Source of the DNA: Anthopleura xanthogrammica
Taxonomy: Eukaryota > Cnidaria > Anthozoa > Actiniaria > Actiniidae
Direction: 5' to 3'
Length of the DNA: 64,000 nucleotides
Assembly (NCBI GenBank): GCA_964019055.1
Contig: OZ025206.1
Coordinates: forward strand, 2,481,001-2,545,000
Shown: in pieces, positions 1-10,981 of the stretch
Layout of the letters: each line of letters begins with the position of its first letter
How positions within the stretch are numbered: the stretch's first letter is position 1
Position numbers and translations under genes: made by a program
The notes under the pieces: generated by a model
The model's input: only the letters and a program-made list of their open reading frames with translations
Databases searched by the model: none
Told to the model about the DNA's origin: nothing

Positions 1-264
1 TTTTTGAAACACATCCCACATGGAAAGACGTAGCCATAGTGGCAAAACCATCAGACACACGAATGACGTACCGGGTTTGCTGGTCATAGCAAGGGGTTAA
101 TCCTCTACGGTCTAGGGACCGATTAACCTCTCCCTTAGGCTTCGGCCGAGCTTCCTGATCAGTCTGTAACTGTTCCTCCCGGGATAGCGGTGTTGGGGCC
201 GAAATCTCCAGCGTAGCCGTAAGTCCATACGATGCTTCAGCGATCGATGTCTGGAAGTATGGTC
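1..264 (-). pseudogene. Possible duplicated exon A, copy 1 (runs off the left edge)
   Basis: On the minus strand the leader is open for about 88 codons after a plausible splice acceptor (TGATTAACCAG, AG at 266-265). The reading includes TPLSREEQLQTDQEARPKPK and, further on, RYVIRVSDGFATMATSF. The same stretch is present at 5166-4903 and 8571-8309; several copy differences are synonymous (TTA/CTA Leu, CTA/CTT Leu) but others are not. I do not recognise the domain. It could be a real exon of a minus-strand gene extending left of the window, or just an open stretch in a duplicated non-coding leader. Confidence 0.35.
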
Positions 265-678
265 CTGGTTAATCAATCAGTAAAAACAAATTAATCCCCG
301 AAACGCTACTCTTCCAATTTGGAAAGAATAAGAGGAATCCTGAATACGAGTTTCACTCCTAATGGTTTCTTCTAACCATTCTTCAGTTCTGCCTTACCTT
401 GGTCTATCCAAGAGAGCATAAAAAGAGAGAAAAACTTCTTAATACCGGTTGGGCTATTCTTAGCTAATTTTAGCATCCGCGTAAAAAAAAGTTTCGCCAT
501 ACCCTACTACTTTGTGTCAAAAATGTTGTGCTTCATCAAAACGTAACTGGAAGTAGCGAAAGCATGTAAGAAACATTTTGGGAGAACATATATTTCGCGT
601 CTTCGTGAGTCAGTGTTCAACAAACTCAGTTGTGTTTGATCAGAGAACAGAACATAGCCAATTCTGATGAATTTGGTG

Positions 679-3246
679 TCCAAAACCATATTCTGGAGGA
701 TCCAAAACCATATTCTGGAGTATCCGATCATATTCTGGAGTATCCAAAATCATATTCTGGAGGATCCAAAATCATATTCTGGAGGATCCGAAACCATATC
801 CTGGAGGATTTAAAATCATATTCTGGAGTATCCAAAATCATATTCTGGAGGATCCAAAACAATATCCTGGAGTATCCAAAACCATATCCTGGAGGATCCA
901 AAATCATATCCTGGAGGATCCAAAATCATATCCTGGAGGATCCAAAATCATATCCTGGAGGATCCAAAATCATATTCTGGAGGATCCAAAATCATATTCT
1001 GGAGGATCCAAAACCATATCCTGGAGGATCCAAAATCATATCCTGGAGGATCCAAAATCATATCCTGGAGGATCCAAAATCATATCCTGGAGTATCCAAA
1101 ACCATATCCTGGAGGATCCAAAATCATATCCTGGAGTATCCAAAATCATATCCTGGAGGATCCAAAATCATATCCTGGAGGATCCAAAATCATATCCTGG
1201 AGGATCCAAAATCATATCCTGGAGGATCCAAAATCATATCCTGGAGGATCCAAAATCATATCCTGGAGGATCCAAAATCATATTTTGGGGTATCCAAAAT
1301 CATATCCTGGAGGATCCAAAATCATATCTTGGAGGATCCAAAATCATATTCTGGAGGATCCAAAATCATATCCTGGAGGATCCAAAATCATATCCTGGAG
1401 GATCCAAAATCATATTTTGGGGTATCCAAAATCATATCCTGGAGGATCCAAAATCATATCCTGGAGGATCCAATATCATATTCTGGAGGATCCAAAATCA
1501 TATCCTGGAGTATCCAAAATCATATTCTGGAGGATCCAAAATCATGTTCTGGGGTATTCAAAATCATATTCTGGAGGATAAAAAAATCATATTCTGGAGG
1601 ATCCAAAATCATAATCTGGAGGATCCAAAATCATATCCTGGAGGATCCAAAATCATATCCTGGAGGATCCAAAATCATATCCTGGAGGATCCAAAATCAT
1701 ATTTTGGGGTATCCAAAATCATATCCTGGAGGATCCAAAATCATATCCTGGAGGATCCAAAATCATATTCTGGAGGATCCAAAATCATATCTTGGAGGAT
1801 CCAAAATCATATTCTGGAGGATCCAAAATCATGTTCTGGGGTATCCAAAATCATATTCTGGAGGATCAAAAAATCATATTCTGGAGGATCCAAAATCATA
1901 ATCTGGAGGATCCAAAATCATATTCTGGAGGATCCAAAACCATATTCAGGAGGATCCAAAACCATATTCTGGAGTATCCAAAATCATATTCTGGAGTATC
2001 CAAAATGATATTCTGGAGTATCCAAAACCATATTCTGAAGTATCCAAAACCATATTCTGGAGCATCCAAAACCTTATTCTGGAGTATCCAAAATCATATC
2101 CTGGAGGATCCAAAATCATATCCTGGAGGATCCAAAATCATATTCTGGAGGATCCAAAATCATATCTTGGAGGATCCAAAATCATATTCTGGAGGATCCA
2201 AAATCATATCCTGGAGAATCCAAAATCATATTCTGGAGTATCCAAAATCATATTCTGGAGGATCCAAAATCATATCCTGGAGAATCCAAAATCATATTCT
2301 GGAGTATCCAAAATCATATCCTGGAGGATCCAAAGTCATATCCTGGAGGATCCAAAAATCATATTCTGGAGGATCCAAAATCATATCCTGGCGGATCCAA
2401 AATCATATTCTGGAGTATCCAAAATCATATTCTGGAAGATCCAAAATCATATCCTGGAGAATCCAGAATCATATTCTGGAGCATCCAAAATCATATCCTG
2501 GAGGATCCGAAATCAAATCCTGGAGGATCCAAAATCATATCTTGGAGGATCCAAAATCATATTCTGGAGTATCCAAAATCATATTCTGGAGTATCCAAAA
2601 TCATATTCTGGACGATCCAAAATCATATTCTGGAGGATCCAATCATATTCTGGAGGATCCAAAATCATATTTTGGAGGATCCAAAATCATATTCTGGAGG
2701 ATCCAAAATCATATCCTGGAGAATCCAAAATCATATTCTGGAGTATCCAAAATCATATCCTGGAGGATCCAAAGTCATATCCTGGAGGATCCAAAAATCA
2801 TATTCTGGAGGATCCAAAATCATATCCTGGCGGATCCAAAATCATATTCTGGAGTATCCAAAATCATATTCTGGAAGATCCAAAATCATATCCTGGAGAA
2901 TCCAAAATCATATTCTGGAGGATCCAAAATCATATCCTGGAGGATCCGAAATCAAATCCTGGAGGATCCAAAATCATATCTTGGAGGATCCAAAATCATA
3001 TTCTGGAGTATCCAAAATCATATTCTGGAGTATCCAAAATCATATTCTGGACGATCCAAAATCATATTCTGGAGGATCCAATCATATTCTGGAGGATCCA
3101 AAATCATATTCTGTACGATCCAAAATCATATTCTTTACGATCCAATCATATTCTGGAGAATCCAAAATCATATTCTGGAGGATCCAAAATCATATGCTGG
3201 AGTATCCAAAATCATATTCTGGAGTATCCAAAACCATGTGCTGGAG
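679..3246 (+). repeat. 22-bp minisatellite array 1 (about 116 copies)
   Basis: Monomer is AAAATCATATCCTGGAGGAT followed by CC, so a BamHI site (GGATCC) recurs about every 22 bp. Common variants are TTCTGGAG, TTTTGGGG and GAGTATCC. Higher-order structure is visible: the block near 2257-2640 recurs near 2692-3075 (offset about 438 bp, close to 20 monomers), and the block near 1544-1610 recurs near 1831-1900 (offset about 287, 13 monomers). The long plus-strand open frames (630-1901 and 1792-3285) are a by-product of the repeat, not evidence of a gene. Confidence 0.95.
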
Positions 3247-3620
3247 AATAAGAATATACACGAGATGGATTGGATGAACGCATAGGAATAAGAATGTACA
3301 CGAGATGGATTGGATGAACGCATAGGAATAAGAATATACACGAGATGGATTGGATGAACGTATAGGAATAAGAATATTCACGAGATGGATTGGATGGACG
3401 TATAGGAATAAGAATGTACACGAGATGGATTGGATGAACCTATAGGAATAAGAATGTACACGAGATGGATTGGATGGACGTATAGGAATAAGAATGTACA
3501 CGAGATGGATTGGATGAACGTATAGGAATAAGAATGTACACGAGATGGATTGGATGGACGTATAGGAATAAGAATGTACACGAGATGGATGTGATGGACG
3601 TATAGGAATAACACTGAACA
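3247..3620 (-). repeat. 40-bp minisatellite array 1 (about 9 copies)
   Basis: Period exactly 40 bp: AGAATGTACACGAGATGGAT followed by TGGATGAACGTATAGGAATA. Successive AGAAT(A/G)TACA motifs sit at 3251, 3291, 3331 and so on. It starts directly where the 22-bp array ends, with a shared CTGGAGAATAAG junction in arrays 1 and 3. The minus strand is free of stops, giving spurious frames of 100-190 codons. Confidence 0.93.
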
Positions 3621-3779
3621 GGAAATGGATTGAATGAATGCATAGGAATGATAAGACTTACAATAGATGGATTGGATGTAGGAATTGGGTTTTGGTGCCA
3701 TCAGAGTGGTGATCTGGAGTACGGCCACCCAAAAATAAATATTCATTTTTTTTAAACATGCATAAATTTCTCTACTTAC

Positions 3780-3972
3780 GTTTACTGTTTTTTGCTTTAA
3801 TAACGTTGACGTGGTGACACTGTACAAAATATCCGTCCCTTTGGAATAGACTTTCTTTTTACCCTTTACGGTATCTATGGTAAAAGGATCACTGGTGTCT
3901 TTTTGTTGGCATGTCTTCTGGCCACAAGTGAGCGATTTTGTAACATTTTTTTTTAGTTTTTGTTTCATAAAG
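3780..3972 (-). pseudogene. Possible duplicated exon B, copy 1
   Basis: On the minus strand a strong acceptor (TTTCTTTTCAG, AG at 3974-3973) opens a 193-nt stretch ending at a consensus donor (AAC|GTAAGT, GT at 3779-3778). The reading includes LTCGQKTCQQKDTSDPFTID and VKGKKKVYSKGTD. The copy at 7385-7190 keeps the core residues but differs by a 2-nt change in a homopolymer near 3950 and by indels near the 3' end, so the two copies do not share one frame throughout. The product is not recognised. Exon phase does not join cleanly to exon A, so the model is unresolved. Confidence 0.35.
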
Positions 3973-4432
3973 CTGAAAAGAAATTGTAATATATGCGGAA
4001 TAAATTAACAAATTTTTGTTTGGTACCCTTATCTGTTTTCTTTTCATAAAAGTCATATTTCTTATTGCGTTTCAAAAATAACTGCTTGAATGCAATACCT
4101 CAAGTATCCTTAGACTTTACTAATTATTTTGGAGTCCAAATACCAAAGAAAATTTGTCTCGGTCCGACGCTCCTTTATTAAAAAGTCCGATCGAAGAGGT
4201 TGATCCAGAGGTTCGGATTTTCCGCAATTGAAATTCGTACTAAAACTACAAATTTCTGAAAGAGGAAGTTAAATAGATACCAATGGCGTATTTTTTTGTG
4301 TTCTTTATTTTTAAAAAAAGGAATGGTTTTGCGACCATCAAAGATATCGACCCGCAACCGACTTTGCGGCAATTTCTCACATCTAACCACCCCTCCTTGG
4401 GACTGGGTACTTCAACTATGCAGTTTTAAGGA

Positions 4433-4609
4433 CGATTTACACAGTACAGCTTTTGCTTACAACTGTCGCATGCAATCTGCTTACACCATGCACGCTTACA
4501 ACACGAATTGCGTCGTGTAAAACAACCCTACAACTTGCCACAACATTTTCCTTGTAAGCAGATTGCATGCGATAGTTGTAAGCAAAAGTTGTATGTACCG
4601 TGTAAATCG
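4433..4609. repeat. Foldback element in unit tail, copy 1
   Basis: Long imperfect inverted repeat. CGATTTACACAGTACA followed by GCTTTTGCTTACAACTGTCGCA (4433-4484) is the reverse complement of the segment 4554-4609. The loop contains a second small palindrome, ACACGA/TCGTGT. This is typical of a MITE or foldback transposon, later amplified with the macro unit. Confidence 0.8.
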
Positions 4610-4902
4610 AACTTTAGAGGTTGTAATCTTTTTTGGATGATCTCCAAGATTGCCAGTGACTAAAATGCGACAAAAATAGTGGTTAATTTTCACTATAAAA
4701 CGAGATATTAGTTATGTTTGTTTTGTTCTGTTTTCACTGCTATTGATAAGTTTGATATACGCATGCGCATGCCTGGTGTAAAATGCATATCTCACTTTGT
4801 ACTAAAAAATACCTCCTGCCAAGGTATTTTGAGTCGGATAAGACAACAAAACCTCAGTTCTGATTTTCACCCCTGCTGATCTGTGTATACCTCGCGGCTG
4901 GG

Positions 4903-5166
4903 TTTTTGAAACACATCCCACATGGAAAGAAGTAGCCATAGTGGCAAAACCATCAGACACACAAACGACGTACCGGGTTTGCTGGTCATAGCAAGGGGTT
5001 AATCCTCTACGGTCTAGGGGCCGATTAACCTCTCCCTTAGGCTTCGGCCGAGCTTCCTGATCAGTCTGTAGCTGTTCCTCCCGGGATAGCGGTGTTGGGG
5101 CCGAAATCTCCAGCGTAGCCGTAAGTCCATACGATGCTTCAGCGATCGATGTCTGGAAGTATGGTC
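4903..5166 (-). pseudogene. Possible duplicated exon A, copy 2
   Basis: Minus-strand copy of the open stretch described at 264-1. The acceptor AG is at 5168-5167 and the frame stays open through position 4903. It continues about 12 nt to a possible donor (GCGAG|GTATAC on the minus strand, about 4891). That donor is changed to GACATATAC in the corresponding position of copy 3, so it is not conserved. No recognised family. Confidence 0.35.
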
Positions 5167-5618
5167 CTGGTTAATCAATCAGTAAAAACAAATTAATCCC
5201 CGAAACGCTAGTCTTCCAATTTGGAAAGAATAAGAGGAATCCTGAATACGAGTTTCACTCCTAATGGTTTCTTCTAACCATTCTTCAGTTCTGCTTTACC
5301 TTGGTCTATCCAAGTGAGCATAAAGAAGAAAGGGAATCCGGTTGGGCTATTTTTTGCTATTTTTAGCATCCGCGTAAAAACTATTTTCGCAATACCCTAT
5401 TACTGTGCATCAAAATTTGCGTCCTTCATCCAAACCTGGAAGTAGCGAAAGCATGTAAACACAAATTTAGGGAAAACATAAATTTCGCATCTATGTGAGT
5501 GTTCAACAGCCTCAGTCGCGTTTTCTCAGAGAACAGAACATAGCCAATCCTGATTCTTTTCCTTTATCTTATAGATTTCAATAAATAAAAAATGAGAAAA
5601 ATGACGAAAAGTATGTTC

Positions 5619-6838
5619 CGAAATCATATCCTGGAGGATCCAAAATCATATTCTGGAGGATCCAAAATCAAATCCTGGAGGATCCAAAATCATATCCTGG
5701 AGGATCCAAAATCATATCCTGGAGGATCCAAAATCATATCCTGGAGTATCCAAAACCATATCCTGGAGGATCCAAAATCATATCCTGGAGGATCCAAAAT
5801 CATATCCTGGAGGATCCAAAATCATATCCTGGAGGATCCAAAATCATATCCTGGAGGATCCAAAATCATATCCTGGAGGATCCAAAATCATATCCTGGAG
5901 GATCCAAAATCATATCCTGGAGGATCCAAAATCATATTCTGGAGGATCCAAAATCATATCCTGGAGGATCCAAAATCATATTTTGGGGTATCCAAAATCA
6001 TATCCTGGAGGATCCAAAATCATATCTTGGAGGATCCAAAATCATATTCTGGAGGATCCAAAATCATATCCTGGAGGATCCAAAATCATATCCTGGAGGA
6101 TCCAAAATCATATTTTGGGGTATCCAAAATCATATCCTGGAGGATCCAAAATCATATCCTGGAGGATCCAAAATCATATTCTGGAGGATCCAAAATCATA
6201 TCCTGGAGTATCCAAAATCATATTCTGGAGGATCCAAAATCATGTTCTGGGGTATCCAAAATCATATTCTGGAGGATAAAAAAATCATATTCTGGAGGAT
6301 CCAAAATCATAATCTGGAGGATCCAAAATCATATCCTGGAGGATCCAAAATCATATCCTGGAGGATCCAAAATCATATCCTGGAGGATCCAAAATCATAT
6401 TTTGGGGTATCCAAAATCATATCCTGGAGGATCCAAAATCATATCCTGGAGGATCCAAAATCATATTCTGGAGGATCCAAAATCATATCTTGGAGGATCC
6501 AAAATCATATTCTGGAGGATCCAAAATCAGGTTCTGGGGTATCCAAAATCATATTCTGGAGGATTAAAAAATCATATTCTGGAGGATCCAAAATCATAAT
6601 CTGGAGGATCCAAAATCATATTCTGGAGTATCCAAAATCATATTCTGGAGGATCCAAAACCATATTCAGGAGGATCCAAAACCATATTCTGGAGTATCCA
6701 AAATCATATTCTGGAGTATCCAAAATGATATTCTGGAGTATCCAAAACCATATTCTGAAGTATCCAAAACCATATTCTGGAGCATCCAAAACCTTATTCT
6801 GGAGTATCCAAAATCATATTCTGGAGTATCCAAAACCA
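5619..6838 (+). repeat. 22-bp minisatellite array 2 (about 55 copies)
   Basis: Same monomer and variants as array 1. It follows a short non-repeat lead containing ATGAGAAAAATGACG at 5592, which also precedes array 3 but not array 1. The order of variant monomers from 5964 to 6830 closely tracks 1272 to 2080, showing block copying. A 335-codon plus-strand frame (5592-6599) runs from that ATG into the repeat. Confidence 0.95.
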
Positions 6839-7088
6839 TGGATTGGATGAACGCATAGGAATTAGAATGTACACGAGATGGATTGGATGAACGCATAGGA
6901 ATTAGAATGTACACGAGATGGATTGGATGAACGCATATGAATTAGAATGTACACGAGATGGATTGGATGGACGTATGGGAATTAGAATGTACACGAGATG
7001 GATTGGATGAACGCATAGGAATTAGAATGTACACGAGATGGATTGGATGGACGTATAGAAATTAGAATGTACACGAGATGGGTTGGAT
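6839..7088 (-). repeat. 40-bp minisatellite array 2 (about 6 copies)
   Basis: Same 40-bp monomer, here mostly with GGAATTAGAATG in place of GGAATAAGAATG, a variant private to this array. It abuts the 22-bp array at the shared GGATTGGATG. Confidence 0.92.
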
Positions 7089-7189
7089 GTAGGAATTGGG
7101 TTTGGGTGCCATCAGAGTGATGATCTGGAGTACGGCCACCCAATAATAAATATTCATTTTTTTAAATATGCATAAATGTCTCTACTTAC

Positions 7190-7385
7190 GTTAACTGTTT
7201 TTGCTTGAATAACGTTGAGGTGGTGACACCGTGTACGAAATATCCGTCCCTTTGGAATAGACTTTCTTTTTACCCTTTACGGTATCTATGGTAAAAGGAT
7301 CACTGGTGTCTTTTTGTTGGCATGTCTTCTGGCCACAAATGAGCGATTTTTTAACATCTTTGTTTCTAGTTTTTGTTTGATAAAG
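7190..7385 (-). pseudogene. Possible duplicated exon B, copy 2
   Basis: Paralogous to 3972-3780, with the same TTTTCAG acceptor and the same ACGTAAGT-type donor context at its ends. The core CGQKTCQQKDTSDPFTID is identical. In this frame a TAA occurs just before the donor, so the copy is probably non-functional unless the frame is entered differently. No recognised domain. Confidence 0.33.
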
Positions 7386-7840
7386 CTGAAAAGAAATTGT
7401 AACATATGCGGAATAAATTAACAAATTTTTGTTTGGTACCCTTATCTGTTTTCTTTTCATAAAAGCCATATTTCTTATCGAGTTTCAAAAATAACTGCTT
7501 GAATGCAATACCTCAATTATCCTTAGACTTTACTAATTATTTTGGAGTCCAAATACCAAAGAATTTTTCTCGGTCCGACGCTCCTTTATCAAAAAGTCCG
7601 ATCCAAGAGGTCGATCCACAGGTTCAGATTTTCCACAATTGAAATTCGTACTAAAACTACAAAATTCTGAAAGACGAAGTTAAATAGGTACGAATGGTGT
7701 CTTTTTTTGTGTTCTTGATTTAAAAAAGGAATGGTTTTGCGACCATCAAACATATCGACCCGCAAGCGACTTTGCGGCAATTTCTCACACCTAACCTCCC
7801 CTCCTTGGGAGTTGGTACTTCAACTAACCAGCTTTAAGGT

Positions 7841-8012
7841 CGATTCACACAGTACAACTTTTGCTTACAACTGCCGCATGCTATCTGCTTACGCCACGCT
7901 TACAACACGAATTGCGTCGTGTAAAACAACCCTACAACTTGCCACAACATTTTCCTTGTAAGCAGATTGCATGCGATAGTTGTAAGCAAAAGTTGTATGT
8001 ACCGTGTAAATC
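7841..8012. repeat. Foldback element in unit tail, copy 2
   Basis: Copy of the 4433-4609 foldback in unit 2. The right arm is almost unchanged, while the left arm differs slightly (CGATTCACAC, CTGCCGCATGC). No third copy is present because unit 3 lacks the tail. Confidence 0.8.
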
Positions 8013-8308
8013 GAACTTTAGAGGTTGTAATCTTTTTTGGATGATCTCCAAGATTGCCAGTGACTAAAATGCGACAAAAATAGTGGTTAATTTTCACTAT
8101 AGTAAACGAGATATTAGTTGTGTTTCTTTCGTTCTCTTTTCACTGCTATTGATAAGTTTTATATACGCATGCGCATGCCTGGTGTAAAATGCATATCTCA
8201 CTTTGTACCCAAAAATACCTCTTGTCAAAGTATTTTGAGTCGGATAAGACAACAAAACCTCAGTTCTGATTTTCACCCCTGCTGATCTGTGTATATGTCG
8301 CGGCTGGA

Positions 8309-8571
8309 TTTTTGAAACACATCCCACATGGAAAGAAGTAGCCATAGCGGCCAGCCATCAGACACACAAATGACATATTGGGTTTGCTGGTCATAGCAAG
8401 GGGTTAATCCTCTACGGTCTAGGGACCGATTAACCTCTCCCTTAGGCTTCGGCCGAGCTTCCTGATCAGTCTGTAACTGTTCCTCCCGGGAAAGCGGTGT
8501 TGGGGCCGAAATCTCCAGCGTAGCCGTAAGTCCATACGATGCTTCAGCGATCGATGTCTGGAAGTATGGTC
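8309..8571 (-). pseudogene. Possible duplicated exon A, copy 3 (frameshifted)
   Basis: Third copy of the minus-strand open stretch. A single-base deletion near 8351-8356 (GCGGCCAGCC here, GTGGCAAAACC in the others) shifts the frame. Only the downstream part (8345 to 8097) stays open, reading on past the point where the other copies have a possible donor. This looks like decay of one copy. Confidence 0.33.
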
Positions 8572-9021
8572 CTGGTTAATCAATCAGTAAAAACAAATTA
8601 ATCCCCGAAACGCTAGTCTTCCAATTTGGAAAGAATAAGAGGAATCCTGAATACGAGTTTCACTCCTAATGGTTTCTTCTGACCATTCTTCAGTTCTGCT
8701 TTACCTTGGTCTATCCAAGTGAGCATAAAAAAGAAAGGGAATCCGGTTGGGCTATTTTTTGCTATTTTTAGCATCCGCGTAAAAACTATTTTCGCAATAC
8801 CCTACTACTGTGCATCAAAATTTGCGTCCTTCATCCAAACCTGGAAGTAGCGAAAGCATGTAAAAACAAATTTAGGGAAAACATAAATTTCGCATCTATG
8901 TGAGTGTTCAACAGCCTCAGTCGCGTTTTCTCAGAGAACAGAACATAGCCAATCCTGATTCTTTTGCTTTATCTTATAGATTTCAATAAATAAAAAATGA
9001 GAAAAATGACGAAAAGTATGT

Positions 9022-9879
9022 TTCAAAATCATATCCTGGAGGATCCCAAAATCATATCCTGGAGGATCCAAAACCATATTCTGGAGTATCCGATCATATT
9101 CTGGAGGATCCAAAATCATATCCTGGAGGATCCAAAATCATATTCTGGAGGATCCAAAATCATATCCTGGAGGATCCAGAATCATATCCTGGAGGATCCA
9201 AAGTCATATCCTGGAGTATCCAAAATCATATCCTGGAGGATCCAAAATCATATCCTGGAGTATCTAAAAACCATATCCTGGAGGATCCAAAACCATATCC
9301 TGGAGGATCCAAAATCATATCCTGGAGGATCCAAAATCATATCCTGGAGGATCCAAAATCATATTCTGGAGGATCCAAAACCATATCCTGGAGGATCCAA
9401 AATCATATCCTGGAGGATCCAAAATCATATTCTGGAGGATCCAAAACCATATCTTGGAGGATCCAAAACCATATCCTGGAGGATCCAAAATCATATCCTG
9501 GAGGATCCAAAATCATATCCTGGAGGATCCAAAATCATATTCTGGAGGATCCAAAATCATATTCTGGAGGATCCGAAATGATATTCTGGAGTATTCAAAA
9601 CCATATCCTGCATGGAGGATCCAAAATCATATTCTGGAGGATCCGATCATATTCTGGAGGATCCAAAATCATATCCTGCATGGAGGATCCAAAATCATAT
9701 TCTGGAGGATCCGATCATATTCTGGAGGATCCAAAATCATATTCTGGACGATCCAAAATCATATTCTTTACGATCCAATCATATTCTGGAGAATCCAAAA
9801 TCATATTCTGGAGTATCCAAAATCATATTCTGGAGTATCCAAAATCATATTCTGGAGTATCCAAAACCATGTGCTGGAG
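9022..9879 (+). repeat. 22-bp minisatellite array 3 (about 38 copies)
   Basis: Same 22-bp monomer, with more irregular members. Short monomers lacking the AAAA appear at 9090-9100 and near 9650, and a CATGGAGGATCC junction recurs at 9611 and 9679. It is preceded by the same ATGAGAAAAATGACG lead (8997) as array 2. Confidence 0.94.
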
Positions 9880-10455
9880 AATAAGAATATACACGAGATG
9901 GATTGGATGAACGCATAGGAATAAGAATGTACACGAGATGGATTGGATGAACGCATTGGAATAAGAATGTACACGAGGTGGATTGGATGGACGTATAGGA
10001 ATAAGAATGTACACGAGATGGATTGGATGAACTCATTGGAATAAGAATGTACACGAGATGGTTTGGATGAACGTATAGGAATAAGAATGTACACGAGGTG
10101 GATTGGATGAACGTATTGGAATATGAATGTACACGAGATGGATTGGATGAATGTATAGAAGTAAGACTGTACACCAGATGGATTGGATGAACGTATAGGA
10201 ATAAGAATGTACACCAGATGGATTGGATGAACGTATAGAAGTAAGAATGTACACCAGATGGATTGGATGCACGGATAGGAGTAAGAATGTACATGAGATG
10301 GATTGGATGAACGTATAGAAGTAAGGACGTACACGAGATGGATTGGATGAACGTATAGAAGTAAGAATGTACACCAGATTGATTGGATGAACGTATAGAA
10401 GTAAGAATGTACACGGGATGGATTGGATGAACGTATAGGAATCAGTAAGAATATA
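9880..10455 (-). repeat. 40-bp minisatellite array 3 (about 14 copies)
   Basis: Same 40-bp monomer. The distal half (10140-10440) carries array-specific variants (GAAGTAAG, ACACCAGATGG), consistent with local expansion of a diverged subset. It ends in ATCAGTAAGAATATACACTA and runs into a SINE-like sequence. Confidence 0.92.
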
Positions 10456-10740
10456 CACTAGCTCAACCGCGCACATCACTTGTTTGTCAAGGGTGCGATA
10501 TCGATAGAACACTTACCTCCCACCTCTGGCGGTCTCGGGTTGGATTCCTGGCTTGGCATCATATTTCAGTAGTAAGAGTTTGCTAGTTCTCTTCCTTGAT
10601 TCAAAGGGTTTTCTCTGGTTTTCCTCCCACCACAGAATCTAACCTTCCAATTCCATCTCTGAGTTAGCCGTACGTGCCCTTACTTAGATCAGCTCCGAGG
10701 TTGTTTCAGGGTTCGATCAGTGAGCTAGCAGTGTCTTCGC
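10456..10740 (+). repeat. SINE-like element, copy 1
   Basis: It has a tRNA-like promoter box B (GGTTGGATTCC at about 10538), followed by the stretch shared with the other copies listed here: GTAAGAGTTTGCTAGTTCTC, GGGTTTTCTCTGGTTTTCCTCCC, then a TTAGATCAGC...GAGGTTGTTTCAGGGTTCGATC tail. Related copies lie at 49335, 51284, 53268 (minus), 57990 and 61335. A box A is not clear. Confidence 0.6.
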
Positions 10741-10981
10741 TAACTTTTTTGATACCTTTTTTCTCCATGCTTAGCTCCTTGTTTCGCTCCATTTTTCCTT
10801 CCTTGTTTCGCTCCTTGTTCCGCATCTTGTTTGGCTCCTTATTCCGCTTCGTCTTAATCGTTCACAGCTCAATTGCCATTTGATATGAACTTCGATCAAA
10901 GGAAAACTCAATCAACAAGTATCTATTCATCGATATGAGTGACTCTTTAATACGTGCAGCTAAAGCAAACGAGTGACAAAA

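Larger units (their letters stand above)
1..4902. repeat. Macro-tandem unit 1 (left end cut by the window)
   Basis: First of three copies of one unit. The leader at 1-640 matches 4903-5560 and 8309-8960 nearly base for base. It is followed by a 22-bp minisatellite (679-3246), a 40-bp minisatellite (3247-3620) and a unique tail (3660-4902) that recurs at 7088-8308. Unit length varies (about 4.9 kb and 3.4 kb) mainly because the 22-bp array differs in copy number. The similarity of leader and tail indicates recent duplication or homogenisation. Confidence 0.9.
4903..8308. repeat. Macro-tandem unit 2
   Basis: Second copy, 3406 bp. It begins with the same T5-GAAACACATCCC start as position 1 and ends just before the same motif at 8309. 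Order: leader 4903-5618, 22-bp array 5619-6838, 40-bp array 6839-7088, tail 7089-8308. Its 22-bp array, from about 5964, follows the same order of variant monomers as unit 1 from about 1272, so the arrays were copied as blocks rather than built independently. Confidence 0.9.
8309..10455. repeat. Macro-tandem unit 3, lacking the tail
   Basis: Third copy: leader 8309-9021, 22-bp array 9022-9879, 40-bp array 9880-10455. The unique tail seen in units 1 and 2 is missing; the 40-bp array runs directly into a SINE-like sequence at about 10456. A 1-nt deletion relative to units 1 and 2 lies at about 8351-8356 and breaks the open frame in the leader. Confidence 0.88.

Noticed and set aside
630..3285. 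Long plus-strand open frames (423 and 497 codons) over the first minisatellite
   Set aside because: They arise because the 22-bp monomer has no stop in any plus frame. There is no codon bias, splice structure or non-repeat domain.
679..9879. CRISPR-like appearance of short regular repeats
   Set aside because: Monomers are contiguous with no spacers, and the genome is plainly eukaryotic.
9801..10512. Minus-strand open frames of 159-189 codons
   Set aside because: They lie wholly in the 40-bp minisatellite, which is stop-free on the minus strand by sequence.
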